The notes beneath the pieces are model-generated. The model was given only the letters and a program-made list of their open reading frames with translations. It did not search any database and was not told the origin of the DNA. Positions 34,115 to 42,644 of a stretch of DNA of 64,000 nucleotides are shown piece by piece. Every line of letters starts with the position of its first letter. Position 1 is the stretch's first letter. This stretch comes from an uncultured delta proteobacterium (GTDB lineage Bacteria; Myxococcota_A; Polyangia; Polyangiales; Polyangiaceae), in contig CAITIQ010000669.1 in NCBI GenBank assembly GCA_903892415.1, positions 1 to 64,000 of the forward strand, given 5' to 3'. The translations under genes were made by a program, and so were the position numbers.

Positions 34115-35743
34115 TCAGCAACCGCCGCAGAAGTCTTCGACGTAGCCGACGCAAACCGAGTCCCAGTCGGTGTTGCAACAATAGGGATCTTGCGCGCAGA
34201 CGTTCGCCGCGCAGGTGCTGCAGCTGGTGTCGAGCGCCGCGCCCTCCACGCATACGTCGTGGCAGGTGCTGCCGCCGCCGGTGCCGCTGCCACCGCCTGT
34301 GCCGCCGCCGCCTGTCCCGGTCCCACCGCATTGCCCGCAGATGCTGGTCGCTTGGTTGATGCATTGCTGATCCCACGCGTTGGAACAGCAGAAGCCGTCT
34401 TGAGCGCAAACATCCGCGGCGCAGCTGTCACAGGATCCATCGAGTGCGGTACCTGCGGTGCAGACGTCGTGATCGCAGGAGCCAGTCCCGCCTCCGCCTC
34501 CGCCTCCACCTCCCGTCGTAGTTCCACACTCGTAGATGATCCCCGGGCACGGGGCGCACACGCCGTAATCCCCAGCGACCGTGGAGCAATACATCTGCAC
34601 GGCGTGCTCGTTGGGGCCGAATACCTGGTCGAGCAGGAAGGCGGCGGCCAAGCTGCCGATCGGGCCGAAGGCCTCGCCTGCCACCTCGTCGATGTTGATC
34701 GGCGCACAGTCCGAATCCACTCGACACGGCACGCACACTCCGCACGAGTTGTTGGCCACCTCGACCGAGGCGCACACATTCATGCCGTATTCGATGTTGG
34801 CATCGCCGATGTCGTTGATGCCTGTGATATCGCGAAGCAGCTCACCGACGTTGAAGGTGATGCCAACGCCGGAACAATCTCCGTCGTTCGAGCAGAGGTT
34901 GGTCACTTGGTCGAAGGGCTCGGGCAAAACGGCAACGCCCTGACCGAGATCCGAGCAACCGTTGGCCGAGACGCCACACTGACCAACGCTGCTGTTGATC
35001 GGCTTGTGGCACACGCCGTTGTCAGCGCCGCAGCCATCGCAATCCGCGTTGGTCGAGCAGGTTCCGTCGCCGTCGGTGCCGCAAACATCCTCGCACACGC
35101 CCTGTTCCGAGCACCTCAAGCCCGCCGGGCAGGCGTAGGTCGCCGAGCATTCGGAGCAGATGCCGTGATTGCAAGCGCGTGCTGGCGCTGCATCCGAACC
35201 GCACTGCGCGCAGTCGTTGTCCACCGAACAGTCGGTCGGGCATTCGGCGGAGCACTCGCTGTGGATGCAGATGTCGGTGGATTGACAGGCGCTGGTATCG
35301 CTCGACGTGCAGGCAACGCAAGTGGACGAGACCGGGTCGCAAATCTGATGCATCGGGTCGCAGGCAGCGCAGTCACCGTTTTGCGCGCAGCTGATCTGCG
35401 GAACACCGTGATCGTCGGTGGGGCACTCGAGCCCGTCTTCAACGCAGTTGCCCCAGCTCGAACAGTATTGGCCGTCCGGGCAGCCGGTGCCTGTGTCGGC
35501 GTTGCAGGCCACGCAGCGATGCTCCGCTTCCAAGCAGGTGTTTCGCCCATCCGAGCACGAGCCACACTCTGCGTCGCTGTTGCAGTTGTGCAGCAAGCAG
35601 ATGCCATCTTCATTCCCCTGCGGTCCATTGCCCGAACTGGACGTGGTGCCACTGCCGTCGGTCAGAGTGTCGGTGGTGGCACAGCCAGCTCCCACCATCA
35701 CGAGGGTCAATCCGCCAAGCGCGCGCAGGAAAGAAAGAGCCAT
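34115..35743 (-). CDS. Cys-rich multidomain lipoprotein
   Basis: 542 residues from the ATG at 35741-35743. The signal (ALGGLTLVMVGAGCATTD) has a lipobox. The mature protein carries dozens of Cys in repeated short modules like C-D-S-D-x-E-C-G-x-C, similar to disulfide-rich adhesion or sheath proteins. A Gly-rich linker (GGGGGGGG) is followed by two copies of a C-terminal module with the pattern CxxVCxxGxALDxSCxxC...VCAQDxxCCxxxWDxxC, the second copy ending at the C-terminus. These modules recur in myxobacterial secreted proteins. It is likely surface-exposed; function unknown. Confidence 0.85.
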   Translation of the reverse strand: MALSFLRALGGLTLVMVGAGCATTDTLTDGSGTTSSSGNGPQGNEDGICLLHNCNSDAECGSCSDGRNTCLEAEHRCVACNADTGTGCPDGQYCSSWGNCVEDGLECPTDDHGVPQISCAQNGDCAACDPMHQICDPVSSTCVACTSSDTSACQSTDICIHSECSAECPTDCSVDNDCAQCGSDAAPARACNHGICSECSATYACPAGLRCSEQGVCEDVCGTDGDGTCSTNADCDGCGADNGVCHKPINSSVGQCGVSANGCSDLGQGVAVLPEPFDQVTNLCSNDGDCSGVGITFNVGELLRDITGINDIGDANIEYGMNVCASVEVANNSCGVCVPCRVDSDCAPINIDEVAGEAFGPIGSLAAAFLLDQVFGPNEHAVQMYCSTVAGDYGVCAPCPGIIYECGTTTGGGGGGGGGTGSCDHDVCTAGTALDGSCDSCAADVCAQDGFCCSNAWDQQCINQATSICGQCGGTGTGGGGTGGGSGTGGGSTCHDVCVEGAALDTSCSTCAANVCAQDPYCCNTDWDSVCVGYVEDFCGGC

Positions 35744-35963
35744 GTCACCAGCTAAGCATGATGCAGACCAACGCGGGTAGCGGTCTGCGTGTCCTACATC
35801 AGCACCAAATACCAGGGACAAAGCTATCTGCATCCTGCAGCGTGGGACATTGGCCGTCCATGCGCAGCCTAGCTTGGACAATTTGTGATCCAGTGACGAT
35901 GACTACGTTGAGCGACCTGTACGAAACTTTCCCGACGACCACTGAAAGAGCTACGCGCAAGGG

Positions 35964-36704
35964 ATGCAGCACCCCCGCAAGAGTTCCCTTGGCATTGCCA
36001 CCCTGCCAGCTCGACTTCGCGACACCACGCTGGGCGATGTACTTGGGAATCTGCATCGCTCGGGAGCGAGCGGCGTGCTCGAGATTCAAGCGATCGATGG
36101 GAGCAGCGCGCGCATCCTGGTGTTGAACGGTTCGCCCGTGATGGTCCTCGGCGAGGACGAAGAACGCTTGGGCGGCCTGCTCGGAAGCGCCCGGATCGAA
36201 GAGGCAGCGCAGTTGCAGAGTGAGGGAGATCCGCGCCTGTTTGGCGAGATTCTCGAAGACCTCGGCGCTGACAAGCAGGCGGTAGAGGCTGCCTTACGTC
36301 AGCAGACCAAGGTCCGTTTGGAAGCGCTCTTTGCGCTGCGAGATGGGACCATTCGCTTTCGTACGGCCATGCTCGAAAGCGAGAAACTGCGACGGTGGTT
36401 TCGAGCTGGACCGCGTGGCACACGCATGACCCCGCGCGAGTTTCTCGAAGGACGCCCGCGCGCACGAGTGCGCGCCACCGAAGAGGGCAGCGCCCCAAAC
36501 TCCGGTGAGATCGAACATGAGCGACGTCGCGCGCTCTCGAGCCTGGGGCTCACGAGCGATGCGGACCTGCTGGCGATCAAGAGCGCCTTTCGCAAAGCCG
36601 TAGCGGCCTTGCACCCCGACCATGCCAACTCGGACGCCGAGCGGGCGCAACGCACCGAGCGCGTTGCACGCCTCTCGGCCGCTTATCACAAGCTCACGCA
36701 ATAG
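35964..36704 (+). CDS. PATAN (DUF4388)-like domain fused to a J-domain
   Basis: 246 residues. Residues about 20-135 match the DUF4388/PATAN domain (DTTLGDVLGNLHRSGASGVLEIQA, ARILVLNGSPVMVLGEDE, QTKVRLEALFALRDGTIRF). Residues about 185-245 are a J-domain with the HPD motif in ALHPDHANSD, which in other proteins stimulates DnaK. The combination suggests a signalling protein that recruits Hsp70. No dnaK or grpE gene is nearby. The start is the ATG at 35964. It is convergent with kamE. Confidence 0.85.
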   Translation: MQHPRKSSLGIATLPARLRDTTLGDVLGNLHRSGASGVLEIQAIDGSSARILVLNGSPVMVLGEDEERLGGLLGSARIEEAAQLQSEGDPRLFGEILEDLGADKQAVEAALRQQTKVRLEALFALRDGTIRFRTAMLESEKLRRWFRAGPRGTRMTPREFLEGRPRARVRATEEGSAPNSGEIEHERRRALSSLGLTSDADLLAIKSAFRKAVAALHPDHANSDAERAQRTERVARLSAAYHKLTQ

Positions 36705-36716
36705 GCCGATTCGGTC

Positions 36717-37472
36717 TCACTCGAGGCCTTCTTTGCGCAAGACCTCGGAGACGACGTAGGCCGCAACCTTCGACGGGAGGGTGCCGGGACCAAACCCTGC
36801 GTCAAAGCCGAGCTCACGCGCGAGCTTGTTATCGATGCGCGGGCCTCCGAAGAGCAGCAGTACTCTTTCGCGAAAGCCGCGCTTCTCCACCATCTCCACG
36901 AGCGCGCGACCGTTTTCCTTGTGGCAGTCGCGCTGGGTGATGATCTGCGAGACGAGCACAGCGTCTGCTCCCAGCGCGAGGACGCGCTCCACGAGCTCCT
37001 CGTTCTCGACTTGAGCACCCAGATTATGGGCGTCGAAAGACTTGTAGCTCTCGAGCCCCTTGTCCCCGCGATAGCCCTTGTAGTTGATGATGGCGTCGAT
37101 ACCGACGGTGTGAGCGTCACTCCCGGTGCAAGCTCCTACCACCACAATCTTGCGGCCGAGTTTCTTGGCGGAGGCCTCGATGTCCTCACGACTCAGCTCT
37201 TTGGCGCTCAGCTCTTCGACGTGAATCGCGTCCACGTCCACTGAGTGCTGGGAGTGACCGTAGGCTACGAAGTAGCTGTGTTCGGGGGAGGCCTGCTCCA
37301 TCGTCACGACCAGCGGGTTCAATAGACCGTGGGCCTCAGCGAAGCGCTTGGCGGCCTCGCGTGCGCGGTCTCCGGGGAGAATGGCCAGCGTGAAGGAGAG
37401 CTGCACCATGCCGTCCCCTTCGCGGTCTCCGTAGGCGCGCAGCACCCGACCGCCTGTTTTTGAGCGCAGCAT
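36717..37472 (-). CDS. kamE: Lysine 5,6-aminomutase, beta subunit
   Basis: 251 residues, the length of KamE. It binds adenosylcobalamin: the DxHxxG-type motif is GSDAHTVGID near residue 125, and the loop NYKGYRGDKGLESYKSFDAHN is highly conserved in the family. With KamD it moves the 6-amino group of D-lysine or the 5,6-position of beta-lysine in lysine fermentation (established for clostridial and Thermoanaerobacter enzymes). The Lys in NYKGYRGDKG region is the expected PLP-binding Lys, which is an inference. Its ATG overlaps the kamD TGA by one base (TGATG), so the two are translationally coupled. Confidence 0.96.
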   Translation of the reverse strand: MLRSKTGGRVLRAYGDREGDGMVQLSFTLAILPGDRAREAAKRFAEAHGLLNPLVVTMEQASPEHSYFVAYGHSQHSVDVDAIHVEELSAKELSREDIEASAKKLGRKIVVVGACTGSDAHTVGIDAIINYKGYRGDKGLESYKSFDAHNLGAQVENEELVERVLALGADAVLVSQIITQRDCHKENGRALVEMVEKRGFRERVLLLFGGPRIDNKLARELGFDAGFGPGTLPSKVAAYVVSEVLRKEGLE

Positions 37473-39037
37473 CAGACCGTCTCCTTTCCTTCAAGCACGC
37501 TGAGCAGCGGGTTCAAGTAGGCCGCGTCCCGCTTGACCACACCAGCGAAGCCTTTCCCACCCGTCCGCGTGCGCTTGATGTCGGCAAAGACGCCCACACC
37601 GATGGCATCCCAAATCGATCGCGCGTGCACGTCCTCCAGCAGAGTGTGGGCCTCGTGAAGGATGGTTTTGGCACGCTCCGAGACGATACCCCCCGGCTTC
37701 CACTCGATCTCGTCGGAGAGATGCTTCGCCGTGTTGAAGATGTACTTGGCGCTCTTCAGAGACAAATAGCGGTCCATCAACAATGGAGTGTGAATGGCCT
37801 CGCTGAACATTCCCAAGAGCTCGATCGACTGGTTGGTCATCACGCCCACGAGGTTGAACATCGCGTCATGTACGTGGCTGTGAAAGATGTCCCCAGTCTT
37901 GAACTTTGTCGGCGGCATCCACTTGATTGGATGCTTATCGAAGATTTGACGGATCAGCTGTGCCTGCGCGACCTCGAGCAAGAAGCTGTCTTCGAGCCAT
38001 GGATCGATTTCGTAAGCGTGACCGAGCCCCATTTTTTCGGGCAGGACGCCGGCGTTGTGCGCAAACGCCTCATTGATGAACTGTGACGCCAGAACCGTGT
38101 GCGCGCGTTCGACGGCGTCGGCTGTGGTCAGGTAGTTGTCTTCACCGGTGTTGATGATGATGCCGCTGCGAGCGATCAACCGGCGGGAGAAGTACTGATC
38201 AATGAAGGTCCGCGTCATGTTGATGTCGCGAAAGAGGATGCCGTACATCGCGTCGTTGAGCAGCATGTCGAGCCGCTCGACTGCCGCCATCCAAGCGATC
38301 TCGCTCATGGCGAGCCCGCTCGAATAGTTGGTTTGCATCACGTAGCGATTGAGGTCGACCGAGATCTGATCGAGCGCGGTGCGGATGATTTGGAAGTTCG
38401 CCTGCGTTGCGAACGTCCCACCAAACCCCTCGGTGGTGGGACCTTCTGGAACGTAGTCCAGAAGGGATTGGGCTGTTGCACGGATGACCGCGACGATGTC
38501 TGCACCGGCAAACGCAGCGGCTTTAGCCTGCGTTGCGTCGTCGTAGATGTTGCCCGTCGCAACGATCACATACTTCATCGGGCCGGTGTCTGGCTTGTGC
38601 TCGTGGGTGCGGGTCTTGAGCCCCTCACGCTCGTAGCGCGCCACATCGATGCGCTCGAGCGCCGCCTTGGTATGAGGGCGCAAAGCGATGGCAGCCTCCT
38701 CCAAGGATGGACCGTCATTGGGAGTGGGTAGCTTCTCGCCAAACGCCAGGGACTCTGCGGCCTCTTGCACCGAGCTGGCTCCCCGGTGAAGCGCGGCCCC
38801 GAGGAAGTAGGCCGCTCCAAGGCCGGTCAGTCCGCGCTTGTGGATGTTGTCCACCACAGCGTTCGAAAGCGGAGTGCCGTTGGGATCGGCGCCCTCGGTT
38901 CCGTAGGCGCGCAGAACTGTGCGCTCGACGCCGACAGTGGTGTGCGTGTCGATCGTGGCTTGCACGTCTTTGGCGATGTCTGCAGCAAGCTCGCGGCAAC
39001 GAGCGACGGTCTGGGTATCAACGGGAACGCGGGCCAT
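37472..39037 (-). CDS. kamD: Lysine 5,6-aminomutase, alpha subunit
   Basis: 521 residues, the family length. The catalytic alpha subunit binds PLP and substrate in a TIM barrel. Characteristic stretches are GLTGLGAAYFLGAALHRG, VIVATGNIYDDATQAKAAAFAG, FATQANFQIIRTALDQI, and AFAHNAGVLPEKMGLGHAYEIDP. It starts six bases after the cytochrome stop. The pair works in the anaerobic lysine pathway that leads to 3,5-diaminohexanoate, the substrate of Kdd, whose gene is at 59400-60446. I see no kce, kal or kamA in the window. Confidence 0.96.
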   Translation of the reverse strand: MARVPVDTQTVARCRELAADIAKDVQATIDTHTTVGVERTVLRAYGTEGADPNGTPLSNAVVDNIHKRGLTGLGAAYFLGAALHRGASSVQEAAESLAFGEKLPTPNDGPSLEEAAIALRPHTKAALERIDVARYEREGLKTRTHEHKPDTGPMKYVIVATGNIYDDATQAKAAAFAGADIVAVIRATAQSLLDYVPEGPTTEGFGGTFATQANFQIIRTALDQISVDLNRYVMQTNYSSGLAMSEIAWMAAVERLDMLLNDAMYGILFRDINMTRTFIDQYFSRRLIARSGIIINTGEDNYLTTADAVERAHTVLASQFINEAFAHNAGVLPEKMGLGHAYEIDPWLEDSFLLEVAQAQLIRQIFDKHPIKWMPPTKFKTGDIFHSHVHDAMFNLVGVMTNQSIELLGMFSEAIHTPLLMDRYLSLKSAKYIFNTAKHLSDEIEWKPGGIVSERAKTILHEAHTLLEDVHARSIWDAIGVGVFADIKRTRTGGKGFAGVVKRDAAYLNPLLSVLEGKETV

Positions 39038-39043
39038 CGGGAT

Positions 39044-39844
39044 CTACTTCTTTGTCGGGGAAGGCGTGGCAAGTGGTTTCGCCGAGGGAGCAGCAGCGCT
39101 CGCCGCAGGAGTGGTGGGCGTGGGTGCCGCAGACGCGCTGGGTGGTGCTGACGCAGCAGGGTTTGCAGAGGCGTCAGGGGCGGTACTGGACGGCACGGGA
39201 GCCGGATCGATCGCATCGGCGTCGGGCCCACGCGGCACATTGACCGTTTTGCCGATCACCTTGGGATTGAAGGCTTGCGTGCCCCAACCACCTTCGTGAC
39301 AGCTTTTGCACATCAGCTTTCCACCGTCTGCGAGTTCAAACTGACGGGTCATTACCGTGGTCATCCACTCCACCGTGAAGGCAAGGTCTCGAGGTGAGCC
39401 GAGGAACTTTGCAGCTGGCTTGCCGTTCTTGTCGAGGTGGCAACTCTTGCACTTCATCGGCTCGCCGTCTTTGCGCCGCAGTCCGGTCATGAGCGAATGG
39501 TGCATCCACAAGGCCTTCTCCTTGTTCTCGGTCATATCCGAGTAGATGAAGGCATCTTCCTTCTGCGGATCCGGCACGTGGCAGTGCTGGCATTTCACGT
39601 CGAGCTGGCGAGCCACGTCCGCCATGCGCAAGAACTGCTCCTGCTCGCAACGGACGCCCTTGAGTGGACCGAAGTATTCCCGCCAGGAAGGTTTGCTGCC
39701 CTCACACGGGTCAAAGTCCGACGCGGCCGCAACCTTCTTTTGTGGCGCCTTCGGCGGTGGCGGCTCAGTACAAGCCAACAGCACCGCGATGGCGGAGGAG
39801 AGCGCCAGCCCCCAGACGGGCCACAACGAGGATTTCATCGACAT
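39044..39844 (-). CDS. Triheme c-type cytochrome lipoprotein
   Basis: 266 residues from the ATG at 39842-39844 (a second ATG is two codons later). The signal has a lipobox LLACTEP. Three CxxCH heme sites: CQHCH near residue 88, CKSCH near 130 and CKSCH near 180. Spacing (CHVPDPQKEDAF, then ENKEKALWMHH) is reminiscent of photosynthetic-reaction-centre cytochrome subunits, which many non-phototrophic bacteria also carry. The C-terminus is Pro/Ala-rich low complexity. It is six bases before kamD and 35 bases after xseA, so it is likely in the kam transcript. Confidence 0.9.
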   Translation of the reverse strand: MSMKSSLWPVWGLALSSAIAVLLACTEPPPPKAPQKKVAAASDFDPCEGSKPSWREYFGPLKGVRCEQEQFLRMADVARQLDVKCQHCHVPDPQKEDAFIYSDMTENKEKALWMHHSLMTGLRRKDGEPMKCKSCHLDKNGKPAAKFLGSPRDLAFTVEWMTTVMTRQFELADGGKLMCKSCHEGGWGTQAFNPKVIGKTVNVPRGPDADAIDPAPVPSSTAPDASANPAASAPPSASAAPTPTTPAASAAAPSAKPLATPSPTKK

Positions 39845-39879
39845 ACGTGTTGCATGAAGGCCACATGCGGCGCGCAAGA

Positions 39880-41250
39880 TCAAGCTTCATCGGGCTTGGG
39901 TATGACCTCCACCACCTCAGCCACGACGGTCCCCTGGGCGAAGTCGATCGCCAGCCGCTCTCCCGGCGCAAGCGCGGTAGCGTCGCGCACCAGGGTTCGG
40001 CCGGCACGCTTGCGCACTACTGCGTAGCCACGCGTGAGGACCGACAGAGGAGAAAGGGCCTCGAGCGCGGTAACCCGTCGCTCGACGGTGCTGCGTTCAA
40101 CGTCGAGACGCGATCGGATGGCCTGATCCAAGCGCAACCGCAAGGTGCTTGGCATCGGCTTTGCGCGTTGCACCCGCATCTGCATCGCATGATTCATACG
40201 CTCGAGCTTCTGCCCAACGTCCAGCCGGAACGCCCGCAACACGCGCGTGGGATGTCGAGCGGACAATCGTCGCGATAGCTCCTGCATGTGCGTCTTCTGT
40301 TGACCAAGGCGGACCTTCTCCGCCAACTCCAACTCGCCGAAGAGCTCATCGGTGCGCTGCGAGGCGTCGCGCAGTTTGCGTTCCATCGAGCGGGTAAGTC
40401 GCTGGGCCGCCAGCTCCAGCTTGGTGGTTCGCGCGCGAGAATCTGCGACCACCAGCTCTGCGGCTTGAGAAGGAGTGGCCGCGCGAACATCCGCCGCAAG
40501 ATCCACGAGCGTCGTATCCACCTCGTGACCAACCGCGCTGACGATGGGCACTGGCGACGCAACCACCGCGCGAACCAACTCTTCCTCATTGAAGGGGGCC
40601 AGATCGTCCTGAGAGCCCCCACCGCGCCCGAGGATGACCACGTCAACCTCCGGATGGCGCAACAACTTGCTGAGAGCGCGCACCAAAGCCGCTGCTGCCC
40701 CGGCCCCTTGAACGGGCGCGGGCGAAAGTAGAATCCGCGCTGGTCCGCGTTCAAACGCAACCTTGACGATGTCATGCAACGCCGCGCCTTGGCCGCTCGT
40801 GACCACGCCGATCACCCGCGGATCGCTGGGGAGACGACGCTTGCGTGACGGGGCAAACAACCCCTCTGCGAGAAGCTTCGCCTTCAACTTCTCCAGCTGT
40901 TCCAGCAGCGCCCCCCGGCCCGCTGCCCGAACGCTCTCGACCACGAACTGCACGCGCCCACGTGGCGCCCAGAAGGTGATGCGACCGCTCACGATCACCT
41001 TGGCGCCTTCTACGATCAATCGACGAGAACGCACCGGCCCGCTGCGATAAAGCACGCAGTCGATCGAGCCTTCTTCCTGGTCGTCTCGCAACGCGAAATA
41101 GGCGTGCCCGCTCTCGGCCCCTTTGAGCCCGGTCACGTCACCGCATACCTCGATGCCGGCCGTCTTCTTCTCCAGGTGGTTGCGCAGCGCTCGCCCAAGC
41201 TCGCTCACCGAGTAGATGCGTTTTGGGGGGCTCGCTTCAGCGTCCGTCAC
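39880..41250 (-). CDS. xseA: Exodeoxyribonuclease VII large subunit
   Basis: 456 residues, the usual length. It degrades single-stranded DNA with the small subunit XseB. The N-terminal OB-fold (YSVSELGRALRNHLEKKT, VCGDVTGLKGAESGHAYFALRD) and the catalytic core (VGVVTSGQGAALHDIVKV, VVILGRGGGSQDDLAPFNEEELVRAV, SAVGHEVDTTLVDLAADVRAATPS) are unmistakable. The C-terminal coiled-coil region is present. xseB, normally next door, is not seen here. It heads the cytochrome-kamDE run. Confidence 0.96.
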   Translation of the reverse strand: MTDAEASPPKRIYSVSELGRALRNHLEKKTAGIEVCGDVTGLKGAESGHAYFALRDDQEEGSIDCVLYRSGPVRSRRLIVEGAKVIVSGRITFWAPRGRVQFVVESVRAAGRGALLEQLEKLKAKLLAEGLFAPSRKRRLPSDPRVIGVVTSGQGAALHDIVKVAFERGPARILLSPAPVQGAGAAAALVRALSKLLRHPEVDVVILGRGGGSQDDLAPFNEEELVRAVVASPVPIVSAVGHEVDTTLVDLAADVRAATPSQAAELVVADSRARTTKLELAAQRLTRSMERKLRDASQRTDELFGELELAEKVRLGQQKTHMQELSRRLSARHPTRVLRAFRLDVGQKLERMNHAMQMRVQRAKPMPSTLRLRLDQAIRSRLDVERSTVERRVTALEALSPLSVLTRGYAVVRKRAGRTLVRDATALAPGERLAIDFAQGTVVAEVVEVIPKPDEA

Positions 41251-41292
41251 AACACCATCATCTACCGCATCTCCGACGCAGAAGTTTGAAGT

Positions 41293-42465
41293 TCAGTGCG
41301 CAGTCTCGGAGGAGCCACGTTTGGCACGAGGTGCCTTATCGAGCGCGGAACGCATCGGCAAGACGAAGAGCCCCTCGAGCGCAACACGCTGAAAAAGTGG
41401 AGGAGGCTCGGTCAACGCGCCGCCGAGGAGCCGGGCCTGTTCGCGCAGGTCTACGTCGGCGTCGAGCGAAGAGTCGCGCACGTCGGAATCGAAGAAGGCT
41501 GGAGGAAGCAGCGACACGAACACCACTTCGACGGCATCCTGCCGCACCCAAGTTCCTTGGTAGTAGGTGACGGCGTTGCCAAAAATCTCCTGAAAATGAA
41601 TGGGCCGCCACTCGAGCGGCCGATGCAAATCCAGACGATGGCCACGAACCACGAGCGCATCATCGTCAACAAGCAGTGGACGACCAGCTTGGTCGGAAAG
41701 GACCATTCTTCCAACACACGTCGGGTCCCGACCGAGCAGCCGAGCGAGCAGCTCACGAAACGCGTGTGGTTCCACCACGACCGAACGACCGTCAGGCCCA
41801 GCCGCAAACAGCGCGTTGTCCTCGGAGCTAAGCAAGGCAGCGCGCACGAACAATTCCTCGAGCTCGTGCCTCTGGTCGGGTGCAACATTGGTCGCCACGG
41901 GCATCGTCCCGGCGGGCGTAGTGACCAAGGCGACCAAACGCTCGCGACTCCGGTTGGTGAGTAGGATCACCCCGAAACGGTCTTCGAGTCCGAGTTCACA
42001 CAACGACTCCACGATAGCGCTCGGCCGAGGTGGCTCTCGTCGCTCGAGCGTCAGACTGTTCTCCTCGAGCACGAGGGCGCGGGCCTTCACCAGCTTGCGG
42101 GGCGCTCGACGGTGCTGCCGGAGCGCCACGAGAGCAATGCCGCTCAACACGCCGAGCGAGAGCCCCAAGGCCAAAAGACGAACGAAGACGGCACCGAACG
42201 AGTTCGCTTGCGGCAACGTGAGAGCGCAGATCAAACCGACCCCAGCCGTGATCGCGCCGGCCACCCAAAGACGTATCGCGTGTCCGGAAGCGCCACGAGG
42301 AGCGAGCCGCTCGACGACGTCGAAGCTGATGCGATCGCGGTCGAGACTGAAGGGCGCCGCCTCGGAGGCCGACGTCTCGTCAACAACCGCTGTCGAACGC
42401 GAGCGAGCCGCAGCCGTTCCGTCCGCGTCCCCCGCTTCCTTACGCACTGTCACGCTGTCGGCCAT
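41293..42465 (-). CDS. Two-TM membrane protein, unknown function
   Basis: 390 residues from the ATG at 42463-42465 (MADSVTV); an in-frame ATG at 42540 would add 25 residues. After a charged N-terminus there are two membrane helices near residues 65-115 (AIRLWVAGAITAGVGLICAL, FVRLLALGLSLGVLSGIALV). The remaining 270 residues are soluble and contain no known motif (GVILLTNRSRERLVALVTTP, LLVDDDALVVRGHRLDLHRP). Family not recognised; seen as conserved-looking but uncharacterised. It precedes xseA by 42 bases and could be in the same operon. Confidence 0.7.
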   Translation of the reverse strand: MADSVTVRKEAGDADGTAAARSRSTAVVDETSASEAAPFSLDRDRISFDVVERLAPRGASGHAIRLWVAGAITAGVGLICALTLPQANSFGAVFVRLLALGLSLGVLSGIALVALRQHRRAPRKLVKARALVLEENSLTLERREPPRPSAIVESLCELGLEDRFGVILLTNRSRERLVALVTTPAGTMPVATNVAPDQRHELEELFVRAALLSSEDNALFAAGPDGRSVVVEPHAFRELLARLLGRDPTCVGRMVLSDQAGRPLLVDDDALVVRGHRLDLHRPLEWRPIHFQEIFGNAVTYYQGTWVRQDAVEVVFVSLLPPAFFDSDVRDSSLDADVDLREQARLLGGALTEPPPLFQRVALEGLFVLPMRSALDKAPRAKRGSSETAH

Positions 42466-42557
42466 CCAACCTCCGAGGGCCAGGCGAGAGCGTAGCACCC
42501 TATCGGCGATTGGGAAGACTAGGCCTCCAAGCGCTCGCATGCCACCTGAACGGCCAT

Positions 42558-42572
42558 TCCACCGAAGGTGGA
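42558..42572. repeat. Intergenic hairpin TCCACC-GAA-GGTGGA (dispersed hairpin family, copy 3)
   Basis: Perfect six-bp stem with GAA loop followed by TTCAG, in the 179-base gap between the accC stop and the start of the two-TM protein gene, which are co-directional. Same core as the copies at 4927-4940 and 30583-30597. No T-run follows on either strand. Confidence 0.5.
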
Positions 42573-42644
42573 TTCAGCAATAAGAGTGACTCGTGCCCAG
42601 TCCCGGACAAGCGGCCGACGGCCCGCCTGGCCGAGTCTTTCGGG

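Noticed and set aside
34190..35755. Long plus-strand open frame across the Cys-rich lipoprotein
   Set aside because: It is antisense to the Cys-rich lipoprotein, which has a lipobox and repeated Cys modules; the plus frame has no recognisable domain.
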